Below are positions 12,377 to 19,190 of a stretch of DNA of 19,243 nucleotides, piece after piece. Below the pieces are notes generated by a model, which saw nothing but the letters and a program-made list of their open reading frames with translations, was not told the DNA's origin and did not search any database. Position numbers and translations under genes: made by a program. Position 1 is the first letter of the stretch, and the number at the start of each line of letters is the position of its first letter. Location of the stretch: the NCBI GenBank assembly GCA_964393325.1, contig CAYMTE010000017.1, forward strand, positions 1 to 19,243, written 5' to 3'. Source of the DNA: JBAZWV01 sp964393325. GTDB lineage: Bacteria > Patescibacteriota > Patescibacteriia > 2-12-FULL-60-25.

Positions 12377-14257
12377 CTACGGCTTTCGGACAACGCCCTT
12401 CCCGCTCGCGGACTCATCCGTTTCAAGATCCGTCGTCAGTGCCGGCTGCACCTGACTCATCAGCTCTCCCGTGACGCTATCTGTCGCTTCAAACCGTGTC
12501 TCACCGACCAACTTCGCGAAACGTCCCGCATCTGCCTCGCTTGGCGTCACCGCGAGATCAAATCGAATCGTCTGCTCATTCACATCCGCAGGCATTCGAT
12601 TCAATGTCCACGTTACGGATCTCGTCACTTCGTCGTATACGAGAGACCCCGCGTCATCAATCGTCGTCCCGGTCCATGCAACACCTGATGGCAACGTGGC
12701 TCGAATCTTGAGATTTGCTAACTCGTGAAATCGTTTCTGTGCGCGCCACTCTACACGATACGTCGTCGTCTGACCGACCAGTGGCGGCAACGGACCAGAA
12801 CCGAGCGGCGCTCCCTCCTCAGAAAAATACCGCGCTTCCGCCGACAATTTCACGTCCGATGAATACCGAAGCACGATCGGCGCCGCACGAACGACGCGAT
12901 GAACAACCGTTGATCCCACCTTTCGCATGTCCGCCTCCGCGATCAAACGAAACGCGAGCCCCGCGGTCCCCGACGCGCTTGAAACGCCATTCACCGTAAA
13001 CCCAATCGATCCTTCTTCCCGTGGTGAGAGCCGTTCGAGGGTTGGAATACTCTTCGCATCCCACTCAAGCGACGCGCCCTGTCTGGTGGCGCTCGATGTT
13101 TCGGCGAGCGTTGTCCAATCGAGAAGCGGCACCTGCGTCGTCCCCGTGGGCGATTCCTGTTCAACGCGCCATCGAATACGAATGCCTTCCACGTCTTCGG
13201 ATGCGGTATTTTCGTATCCGATTCCGATGCGCAACGGAATCCCGTACGCGATCGGCGCGTCATGATCCAGGCCGTTCACAACAAGTTTCAACGACAGATC
13301 CCCCGCAAGAACCGTACACGTCGCCTCGATGCGCTGGGATGACAAGAACACACCCTCCGGGGATACGCGTCCCGTCTCCGCAATCACACGAGCCTCACCG
13401 GAAGCGCCCGATGCGAACGATCCGGGAACGCGGAGCGTTGACGATGCGCCTGGCGACAACGTCCCGACAGGGATTTCTATCATGCGGCCACTCGCCCGAT
13501 AGGTCGACGTCGCATCTAACTGAAATCCTTCAGGGGTCGTTACATGCGCTACTAAGGCCTCAAACGGATCCTGCCCTGTATTCTCGATATGATAGGTCAG
13601 TACAACATGATCCCCAGGGAGCACCTTTTCCGGAATCTCGACCGTGCCAGACAAGACACTTTCCGTATACGAGAGCACTTTCGTTGCAAGCGCATCAAGA
13701 CCCGCTTGAGATGAAACGGGCTTATAGGTCCCGACAACCTGAATCGCCGTCTGCGTTCCGAGCGCACCCGTGAATGTTCCACGAATTTTCATCGTGCCCC
13801 GTCCATCAACCGGTATCCCGTCGATCGTCCATGCTCGACCATCCCCTGCCGATGCAGGTTCAACTGACGCCAACACGAAATCAGATGGAAAACTTATCTT
13901 CAACGATGCTGCCGAAATGGGCTCGGACGTTCGATTTTGATAATTAATAAAGTATGTCGTCTCTTCCCCTAACGCAACTCGTTCTGGCCCTTCAATGACA
14001 ATCGCGAGTCCCTGCCCAGAAAATCCTCGAAATGGCTTAAACACCGAAAAGCCCGCCCACGCCGCCGCAAGAAGCGCGAACAGAAAGGCGCACGCCGCGA
14101 GACATGCGTACAACCACCAACGAGATCGGCGCGGCTCGAACGTCTTCAGGTCCGGCATCTCGCCGGCATCGTCTTTAAAAATCGCGGTGAGCCCTTCCTC
14201 TACCGCCTGCTCACGCGTTTCTTGTTCAGCTGTCTCCTCACTCTGACGCCGTGTCAT
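12377..14257 (-). CDS. Single-pass membrane protein with large extracytoplasmic repeat-like region
   Basis: 626 aa. An acidic cytoplasmic N-terminus (residues 1-46, rich in E, Q and D) leads to one membrane helix (47-71, WWLYACLAACAFLFALLAAAWAGF), then about 550 residues with no further helix. The outside part looks like successive beta-sandwich units: each has a line such as ETTYFINYQNRTSEPI, HVVLTYHIENTGQDPF, RIGIGYENTASEDVEG or TTYRVEWRAQKRFHEL, the pattern of DUF11/CARDB-type domains where a conserved N-T or N-x-S/T lies after a strand. The similarity is my reading of periodicity, not a search result. The ATG overlaps the DUF4012 gene end by 20 bp. Likely a surface-exposed partner of the DUF4012 protein. 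Confidence 0.8.
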   Translation of the reverse strand: MTRRQSEETAEQETREQAVEEGLTAIFKDDAGEMPDLKTFEPRRSRWWLYACLAACAFLFALLAAAWAGFSVFKPFRGFSGQGLAIVIEGPERVALGEETTYFINYQNRTSEPISAASLKISFPSDFVLASVEPASAGDGRAWTIDGIPVDGRGTMKIRGTFTGALGTQTAIQVVGTYKPVSSQAGLDALATKVLSYTESVLSGTVEIPEKVLPGDHVVLTYHIENTGQDPFEALVAHVTTPEGFQLDATSTYRASGRMIEIPVGTLSPGASSTLRVPGSFASGASGEARVIAETGRVSPEGVFLSSQRIEATCTVLAGDLSLKLVVNGLDHDAPIAYGIPLRIGIGYENTASEDVEGIRIRWRVEQESPTGTTQVPLLDWTTLAETSSATRQGASLEWDAKSIPTLERLSPREEGSIGFTVNGVSSASGTAGLAFRLIAEADMRKVGSTVVHRVVRAAPIVLRYSSDVKLSAEARYFSEEGAPLGSGPLPPLVGQTTTYRVEWRAQKRFHELANLKIRATLPSGVAWTGTTIDDAGSLVYDEVTRSVTWTLNRMPADVNEQTIRFDLAVTPSEADAGRFAKLVGETRFEATDSVTGELMSQVQPALTTDLETDESASGKGVVRKP

Positions 14258-16880
14258 AGGTTAGCAATGCCGCCATGACGCGATCACGATCCCATACCCC
14301 CTGCCACGTCAACGCCGCGCCCGACGACGTCATTCCATGCGTCCACGCCGTCTTCCACGACGACGGTATCGATACATGCACAGAAAAATCTCGATTTCCT
14401 TTTCCAGACTGACTCGTTGCCAACAGGAGATACGAAGCGCGTGTCGATTGTGACGCCTGCTCCGGTGATGCGTCGAGAGATGCACGAAGATCAGATACGC
14501 GGAACGGAAGCTTATACGTCAGTGTAAGCGTTTGCGTCTCACCTGGGTCCAACTGCATCCATCCGCCGAGCACCGTTCGCGATCCTTCCTCCCCAACCGC
14601 GACCGATCCTGGCGCATCGTGCGTTGTCGCCTCAATAGCTGCAACATCTGGATCCGGCGCGTAATCATCATCCGGCTGCTTAAACAGTGAGGACGCGGGT
14701 GAATCAAACCCGCTCGCCGAAAGAAGCTCGGCCCCTTTTGGAACATAGGCGCGAAGATACGATACGTTTCGCACACCTCTAAACAACTCTCCTTTTGTGC
14801 CGGTATGCGTTCGCACAAGTTTCACCGTATCAACAATGGATCCATCCGGACGAATATCCACGTTTAATGTCGCCTGCTCGCGAATGACGCCGTCCGTTTT
14901 TTGCCCCGCGATATTTGCCTCTACAAGCGCCAATCGATCCCCCTCCGTCTCCTTCAGCTCTCCGCTCCAACCATATCGCGAAATCACCTGCTGTTCCTCC
15001 GGTTGGAACAACGCAATTTGAACATCTTTCGTTTCAACGCTTTCCGAAAGCAACGCCGCAACCTTGAGCCAATCATCGCTCGATAACGTCTTCATCCGTT
15101 CGCGCAGCGCGTCCATGAGATCGCCGACAAATTTTTTCGGCGTGTTTGCTTCGCGATCATATTCGAGTTCGACGGCTTTTTGCGTTTCGAGCAAAAAATT
15201 CGACCGATCAATCACCTTGCCGTATTCAGGCATATCGATCGGTCCAGTCACATCAAAGATCTTTTCAACAAACGATGCGTTCACTGCAATCACGCCATCG
15301 AGCGTCGGCTGACCAGACTTGCTCCAAAACCACCGAATCTTTTCGGCGCTGGTCGGAAAATCCGGAAACCAGTTCGCATCCTGAAATTGCCAATGCGCAT
15401 TAATAAGATGCAACGGCGCCGGGGAAATAACATGCGCTAAGAGCTGCCCCTTCAGATCATACGTTCCTCCGGGAGGAACACGGACTTTTGAAATCTGCCC
15501 GCGATCCAACACAACCTCGGCCACCGATCCCATAAACCCGCCCGTGGGACGCAACTCCGTCTGATTCTGGAAGACGAGCAGATACGTCCGCGGACGTTCT
15601 TTTCCAACGAGAGCAGATAAGAGATCCGCCATTCCCGCAAATTCGCGCACAGACTCTGTACTCGCTTCGAGACCGCTTGCAAGCTTTTGAAACGCTTCAC
15701 GTTTTTCTTCGGGAAGCGTTTCTGGACGAACAGTTGCTGCCGCCTTCGACGCATCCGTCAGGAGCGGAAGCGCGGCGCGTGCGTACGCACCTAACACATC
15801 CAACCGCTCGTCGAGACGCCGTCCGGGATCACGGAACATTTTTTCAAATGCAAGCGCAAGGAGTCTCCCTGCTTGGCTCGATTTATCGCCAACGTCGATG
15901 AGTGCACGCGCTGCGCGGTATTCCCTCGGAAGAACGGACGCGATACCTACCGCAAGCAATCGAGATTCATCCAATGCGGATTCCGCTTCACGAAACTTTC
16001 CAGATGCGCGCTGCAACGATTCTGCCGTTTCAGGAAGTGAACCTCCTTGCGCTGCAGACAACAGCTCGTTCACGCCCGCTTCCCCAGCACCTTGCGCCGC
16101 ATCGCGCGTCTCCATCGCGGATCGATACACCGAAACAGCATTCGCCGGGAGCGTCACGATCAGCAATAGTCCGACGAATCCCGCAATGGCACGCGCGTAC
16201 GACAAACGCGGGACATCCATCACATGAAACGCTTCCTCGACACCATCCTCAACACGATGTTCAACGCGTTCCAACTTGATAAATAACCCAGAAACATCAT
16301 CAAGCGCGTTGCGAAGAGCGGATCTCATGCGATCCGCGTATCCATAGACGGAGGTATATGCCCGCACGAATGTCTGATGCGTAAACTGTTCACGAATGGC
16401 GGCAGCATCGAGCGCCGGAACCCACAAATCTTGTGTCAGCGTGCCGTACACGGCCGGCTCCGCAACGAATGACGATTCATGTGACAGCTGTTCAAATGCA
16501 TATTCGACAGGAATACGTTCTTCCGTTTCTTCCTGTTGCATCGCAACAGGAATCTGTCGCAGTGACAATACAAACGGACTGCGCGGCCGCTCCTCTTGAT
16601 GGATAGGCACGACCCGCTCACGAGCCGGACCGTCCGATGTCACAAACACACCAAGCGACGCATGGTCCAGTTCAGCGATATGATCTGCCAACGGTTCGCT
16701 ACTCGGATCAAACGAAATCTCCGCGTGATGCGAAAAGATACTCTCTCGCGGTGCGCGCGGTCGCTTTGCACGACGACGGATCCCTTCGGGGGAGATCATT
16801 GTTACGCCGTCTTGCTCCAAAACGCCCGCGAGTTGCGATTCAAGAGAACGTTTAGGAGTTCGCGTTAACCGTGGCGCCAT
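14238..16880 (-). CDS. DUF4012 domain-containing membrane protein
   Basis: 880 aa. The first 220 residues are polar and probably cytoplasmic; one membrane helix follows (about 228-250, ARAIAGFVGLLLIVTLPANAV), then a helical, alanine-rich region (250-430) and the DUF4012 core marked by LLVFQNQTELRPTGGFMGS (434-452). This motif is the family hallmark and resembles the substrate-side motif of LytR-CpsA-Psr type proteins, but the biochemical activity of DUF4012 proteins is unknown to me. A carboxy-terminal beta-rich part ends in LLTYDTASE. The family is common in CPR and Actinobacteria next to glycosyltransferases. The ATG at 16880 overlaps the glycosyltransferase end by 16 bp; the longer frame reads through that gene and is not used. 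Probably acts at the cell envelope. Confidence 0.9.
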   Translation of the reverse strand: MAPRLTRTPKRSLESQLAGVLEQDGVTMISPEGIRRRAKRPRAPRESIFSHHAEISFDPSSEPLADHIAELDHASLGVFVTSDGPARERVVPIHQEERPRSPFVLSLRQIPVAMQQEETEERIPVEYAFEQLSHESSFVAEPAVYGTLTQDLWVPALDAAAIREQFTHQTFVRAYTSVYGYADRMRSALRNALDDVSGLFIKLERVEHRVEDGVEEAFHVMDVPRLSYARAIAGFVGLLLIVTLPANAVSVYRSAMETRDAAQGAGEAGVNELLSAAQGGSLPETAESLQRASGKFREAESALDESRLLAVGIASVLPREYRAARALIDVGDKSSQAGRLLALAFEKMFRDPGRRLDERLDVLGAYARAALPLLTDASKAAATVRPETLPEEKREAFQKLASGLEASTESVREFAGMADLLSALVGKERPRTYLLVFQNQTELRPTGGFMGSVAEVVLDRGQISKVRVPPGGTYDLKGQLLAHVISPAPLHLINAHWQFQDANWFPDFPTSAEKIRWFWSKSGQPTLDGVIAVNASFVEKIFDVTGPIDMPEYGKVIDRSNFLLETQKAVELEYDREANTPKKFVGDLMDALRERMKTLSSDDWLKVAALLSESVETKDVQIALFQPEEQQVISRYGWSGELKETEGDRLALVEANIAGQKTDGVIREQATLNVDIRPDGSIVDTVKLVRTHTGTKGELFRGVRNVSYLRAYVPKGAELLSASGFDSPASSLFKQPDDDYAPDPDVAAIEATTHDAPGSVAVGEEGSRTVLGGWMQLDPGETQTLTLTYKLPFRVSDLRASLDASPEQASQSTRASYLLLATSQSGKGNRDFSVHVSIPSSWKTAWTHGMTSSGAALTWQGVWDRDRVMAALLTYDTASE

Positions 16881-17992
16881 GATGCAAGGGATTCGTACGC
16901 AGCGAGGGTTCGTTGAGCCGTTACATTCCAGTCGTGTCGAGCGCGAAGTTCTGGTAATGCCCGCGCGGTTTTTTCCCGTGCGGCAACAGGGTCGCGAAGA
17001 ACAGCGTCGATGGCCTGAAGTATACCAGTTCGAGAGCCTGATTGAAAGAAAAACGCGTTCTCTCGACCGATGACTTCCGGGAGCGACGCGGCGTCCGATA
17101 CAACAACCGGACATCCCGCGCGAATCGCCTCAAGCGGAGGCAGGCCGAACCCCTCAAATCGAGAAGGAAACACAAACGCTTCGGCTTCTTGATACAGCGA
17201 CCAAAGTTGTTCTTCGGGAACAAATCCCAAAAAATCAACGCGCGCCTGTTTCTGTCGCCGCGCATCATCTTTCAATCGACGCATAAAAGCATCCTCTGCA
17301 CCCGCGATCTTCAAGCGCACGTCTGGATACTGCAATGCAAGATCCTTCCAGGCCGCAAGCAACAGATCCAACCCTTTATGCGGATATGCAGAACCAATAT
17401 AGAGTAGATATCGGGATTGTGGCGGTTTTGCGCTCGTTGTTCGGCGAAATCGCTCAAATGTTCCCATTCCTTCCCCTGTCACAACAATTCGTTCCGCGGC
17501 AGACGGATAAAACGTACGCACATCATTCGCGACAAATTCTGTTGGAACGAGAATGCGTTTCGCCTTCTGTATCGCGGAAGCGATCGTCAGGCGATATCCC
17601 AAGCGTTTGAGCTGCGCGATAACCGGATGTCTCGTCGAAATCCGCGCACTCATCGGTTCATGACGTAGTAACAGATCATGAATCGTTACAACCAACGGAC
17701 CGCCGGTCACAAGCGGAACATTCCAATGCGGCACATGAAGTACGTCCGCGTGAAGCGAGCGAAAGACGCCCGGCATCTGGATCTGCTCTCGCAATCCATA
17801 CCAATGAACATCCGCCACAACCGTTTCCACAGACGGGTGCGAAGAAAACGGATGAATCGGATACCGTGTCACGAGGACATAACGATGTTGCGGCGCAACA
17901 ATAAGAAGCGCTCGGACGAGCTCTTCGATATACCTTCCAATACCCCTCGTTGCTTTTGGGGTCATCATGCGTGCGTCAATGCCGATGCGCAT
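16865..17992 (-). CDS. Glycosyltransferase family 4 protein
   Basis: GT-B fold transferase of the GT4/GT1-like group, 375 aa. The N-terminal half starts MRIGIDARMM and has the GIGRYIEELVRAL acceptor-side helix (17-29). The C-terminal half shows LLYIGSAYPHKGLDLLLAAW (196-215) and the nucleotide-sugar site PSRFEGFGLPPLEAIRAGCPVVVS (276-299) with the E-x7-E pair E280 and E288. GT4 enzymes are retaining and usually act on UDP- or GDP-sugars; donor and acceptor cannot be read here. First gene of the envelope operon, overlapping the DUF4012 gene by 16 bp, so it may modify a surface polymer linked to that protein. The ATG at 17992 lies 6 nt after a -10 box; no Shine-Dalgarno motif. Confidence 0.93.
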   Translation of the reverse strand: MRIGIDARMMTPKATRGIGRYIEELVRALLIVAPQHRYVLVTRYPIHPFSSHPSVETVVADVHWYGLREQIQMPGVFRSLHADVLHVPHWNVPLVTGGPLVVTIHDLLLRHEPMSARISTRHPVIAQLKRLGYRLTIASAIQKAKRILVPTEFVANDVRTFYPSAAERIVVTGEGMGTFERFRRTTSAKPPQSRYLLYIGSAYPHKGLDLLLAAWKDLALQYPDVRLKIAGAEDAFMRRLKDDARRQKQARVDFLGFVPEEQLWSLYQEAEAFVFPSRFEGFGLPPLEAIRAGCPVVVSDAASLPEVIGRENAFFFQSGSRTGILQAIDAVLRDPVAAREKTARALPELRARHDWNVTAQRTLAAYESLASWRHG

Positions 17993-17998
17993 AGTTCA

Positions 17999-18027
17999 AG
18001 GGTAAGGGTCGAGACTCGACCTGACAA
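17999..18027 (-). promoter_or_regulatory. Promoter of the envelope operon with a palindrome filling the spacer
   Basis: TTGTCA (18027-18022), a 17-nt spacer and TACCCT (18004-17999), ending 6 nt before the GT4 ATG. The spacer holds a perfect 15-bp dyad GGTCGAG-N-CTCGACC (18007-18021). Confidence 0.6.
18007..18021. promoter_or_regulatory. Candidate operator: perfect inverted repeat between -35 and -10
   Basis: GGTCGAG-A-CTCGACC reads identically on both strands apart from the central base. A protein bound here would cover the promoter. No regulator gene is visible in the window, so the binding factor is unknown. Confidence 0.45.
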
Positions 18028-18054
18028 GATGAACGCACTTGTGCATAAGGTCTC

Positions 18055-18083
18055 TTGACGCCTCCGTAATAGATCCGTACGAT
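18055..18083 (+). promoter_or_regulatory. Promoter of the 34-aa ORF
   Basis: TTGACG (18055-18060), a 17-nt spacer and TACGAT (18078-18083), ending 6 nt before the ATG at 18090. It diverges from the envelope-operon promoter. Confidence 0.6.
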
Positions 18084-18089
18084 AGTTTC

Positions 18090-18194
18090 ATGGGACAGAA
18101 GAGTCATCTCTCCATCTGGTATCCGACGACGAAGCGCGTCGATCTTTGCGTTGTCGCGTTTATTATCGGATCCGCCGTCCCTGCATCTGCCTGA
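18090..18194 (+). CDS. Possible 34-aa hydrophobic peptide (or short RNA)
   Basis: An ATG 6 nt after a good -10 box opens a frame of 34 codons ending in TGA at 18192-18194. The peptide begins MGQKSHLSIWYPTTKRVD and ends in a hydrophobic stretch (LCVVAFIIGSAVPASA), like a truncated signal peptide ending in an A-x-A motif. An intrinsic terminator follows 30 nt after the stop, so the whole transcript would be about 165 nt. This could instead be a small RNA with a chance ORF. I do not recognise it. Confidence 0.4.
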   Translation: MGQKSHLSIWYPTTKRVDLCVVAFIIGSAVPASA

Positions 18195-18224
18195 TCATTC
18201 AGGAAATAACCAAGATGTACGGAC

Positions 18225-18253
18225 GGCCGAGATGATTCTCGGCCTTTCTTGTT
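18225..18253 (+). terminator. Intrinsic terminator of the 34-aa ORF transcript
   Basis: GGCCGAG (18225-18231) pairs with CTCGGCC (18238-18244) around loop ATGATT, followed by TTTCTTGTT. Confidence 0.78.
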
Positions 18254-18300
18254 CCTACACCCTTCGTTCTTTATCTCCACCGCACTTTTTGGAGGAATCC

Positions 18301-18501
18301 ATGAGCAAGACCACGACCCAGAACGGTACCGCCCCAATCTGCCATGACTCCGAGCCGCCGACGCCTGTCGCCGCCATCGAGCACTCTTCCCGCGTCGTCC
18401 CTCCTCCCCCTCCGTCCTCTGGACGAGGATCCTGGCGCGAACGCGCAAACAAGGCGAGAGGCGAATGCCTCGCTGAACGTCTCATCGACGAGCAGGGCTA
18501 A
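18301..18501 (+). CDS. Small proline-rich protein, 66 aa
   Basis: Unrecognised, polar and probably disordered: an STQN-rich start, a PPPPPSSGRGS run (about 34-44) and a basic/acidic helix-like end (WRERANKARGECLAERLIDEQG). Support for expression: GGAGGA (18291-18296) is well placed 4-5 nt before the ATG, a possible promoter TTGTTC-N17-TATCTC lies at 18249-18277 (overlapping the tail of the preceding terminator), and a strong terminator follows. Composition resembles the proline tail of the 167-aa protein, but there is no sequence match. Confidence 0.55.
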   Translation: MSKTTTQNGTAPICHDSEPPTPVAAIEHSSRVVPPPPPSSGRGSWRERANKARGECLAERLIDEQG

Positions 18502-18525
18502 CCGACGCCCAAGCCTCCTTCTCCT

Positions 18526-18552
18526 GACCCGACCTCACTCGGGTCTTTTTTT
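18526..18552 (+). terminator. Intrinsic terminator of the 66-aa gene
   Basis: GACCCGA (18526-18532) pairs with TCGGGTC (18539-18545), loop CCTCAC, followed by T7. Confidence 0.88.
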
Positions 18553-18560
18553 ATACGGAT

Positions 18561-18588
18561 ATAAAAACGCCCTCCGAATTGGAGGGCG
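18561..18588 (-). terminator. Intrinsic terminator of the tRNA-Phe/tRNA-Ile unit
   Basis: CGCCCTCC (minus, 18588-18581) pairs with GGAGGGCG (18575-18568), loop of 5 nt, followed by TTTTTAT on the minus strand. Confidence 0.85.
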
Positions 18589-18594
18589 CCTTTG

Positions 18595-18671
18595 TGGTGC
18601 GCGTGCCTGGACTCGAACCAGGGACCTTCACATTATCAGTGTGACGCTCTAACCACCTGAGCTACACGCGC
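18595..18671 (-). tRNA. tRNA-Ile(GAT)
   Basis: Acceptor stem GCGCGTG (18671-18665, minus) pairs with CACGCGC (18605-18599). Anticodon stem TCACA/TGTGA holds loop CTGATAA with anticodon GAT (18637-18635), and the T arm is CCTGG-TTCGAGT-CCAGG. Discriminator A and CCA are encoded (18598-18595). Confidence 0.96.
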
Positions 18672-18672
18672 G

Positions 18673-18747
18673 TGGTGCCGAGGGCCAGGATCGAACTGGC
18701 GACGCAAGGATTTTCAGTCCTTCGCTCTACCACTGAGCTACCTCGGC
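18673..18747 (-). tRNA. tRNA-Phe(GAA)
   Basis: Acceptor stem GCCGAGG (18747-18741) pairs with CCTCGGC (18683-18677). Anticodon stem AAGGA/TCCTT holds loop CTGAAAA with anticodon GAA (18715-18713). CCA is encoded. Only one base separates it from tRNA-Ile, so the two are cut from one precursor. Confidence 0.96.
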
Positions 18748-18758
18748 CTACTCGACCA

Positions 18759-18778
18759 TACGGGACGGGCATCCCGTA
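18759..18778 (-). other. Hairpin in the tRNA-Phe leader
   Basis: TACGGGA and TCCCGTA form a perfect 7-bp stem with a 6-nt loop, 11 nt upstream of mature tRNA-Phe. It may guide 5' processing or simply be structural. Confidence 0.5.
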
Positions 18779-18790
18779 GAACGCGGCAGG

Positions 18791-18819
18791 ATCGTATCCC
18801 GTTTTTCAAGAGCTGGCAA
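18791..18819 (-). promoter_or_regulatory. Promoter of the tRNA-Phe/tRNA-Ile unit
   Basis: TTGCCA (18819-18814), a 17-nt spacer and TACGAT (18796-18791) on the minus strand, giving a leader of about 37 nt. Confidence 0.65.
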
Positions 18820-18887
18820 GCCCCTCCAGATCCCGTGGAGATACAGCGATCCTGAACGGATATCCGCGATTCATGCACAAAAGCCTA

Positions 18888-18943
18888 TCCTCGAAGGGAT
18901 CCTTCCGCTCCTCACGGACTCGTCAGTCGGGATGACAAAAGGT
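18888..18943. repeat. Possible member of a dispersed GGATCCTTCG/GGATGACA-type intergenic repeat
   Basis: The segment with GGATCCTTCCGCTCCTCA and then GGGATGACAAAAG resembles the widespread intergenic repeat that yields spurious VIP-type or CHPERSEG-type ORFs in many genomes. Only one copy is in the window and the match is from memory. Confidence 0.35.
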
Positions 18944-18950
18944 TTTACAG

Positions 18951-19006
18951 TATCCAAAAACAAATCGCCCGTTTGGGCGACCTGTTTTTGGAGCGGGTAG
19001 CGGGAA
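18951..19006 (-). repeat. Direct repeat copy 1: tRNA-Gly 3' end remnant plus terminator
   Basis: 54 of 56 bases match 19150-19205; both differences lie in the hairpin loop. The copy holds the 3' strand of the acceptor stem, the encoded CCA and the 3' strand of the T stem (18989-19006), then the hairpin (18954-18991). The rest of a tRNA is absent, so it is a pseudo-tRNA fragment. Confidence 0.85.
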
Positions 19007-19149
19007 ATCTCCTCGCATCGACCGCGATATCGCGGCCTCGCTCTCACGAAAGGGCTTCCGCCCTCTCGTGCGCTCTCCCCGTCATCCGTGGGGAAACATG
19101 CTCCGCTTGTTTCCCCAAACCCCTTCACGTTCGATTCCCGCCCGTGCGA
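19007..19149. other. Hairpin-dense spacer between the two repeat copies
   Basis: No gene is visible. In 143 bp there is a perfect 14-bp palindrome CCGCGATATCGCGG (19022-19035), a hairpin of 10 bp with one mismatch (19045-19070, loop TTCC), and a hairpin with a 9-bp stem GGGGAAACA/TGTTTCCCC (19090-19116). TTCGATTCCCGC (19130-19141) is an inverted copy of the tRNA-Gly T arm at 19199-19210. A minus-strand frame runs across part of it but looks non-coding. Confidence 0.6.
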
Positions 19150-19190
19150 TATCCAAAAACAAATCGCCCTTTCGGGCGACCTGTTTTTGG
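19150..19190 (-). terminator. Terminator of tRNA-Gly (repeat copy 2)
   Basis: CCAAAAACA (minus, 19190-19182) pairs with TGTTTTTGG (19161-19153) and TCGCCC with GGGCGA, a two-part stem with loop GAAA. The 5' arm of the hairpin begins with the CCA of tRNA-Gly itself. Confidence 0.75.

Noticed and set aside
18871..19128. 85-codon minus-strand frame across the repeat region
   Set aside because: It reads through a terminator hairpin, palindromes and a tRNA fragment, so it is very unlikely to be a protein gene.
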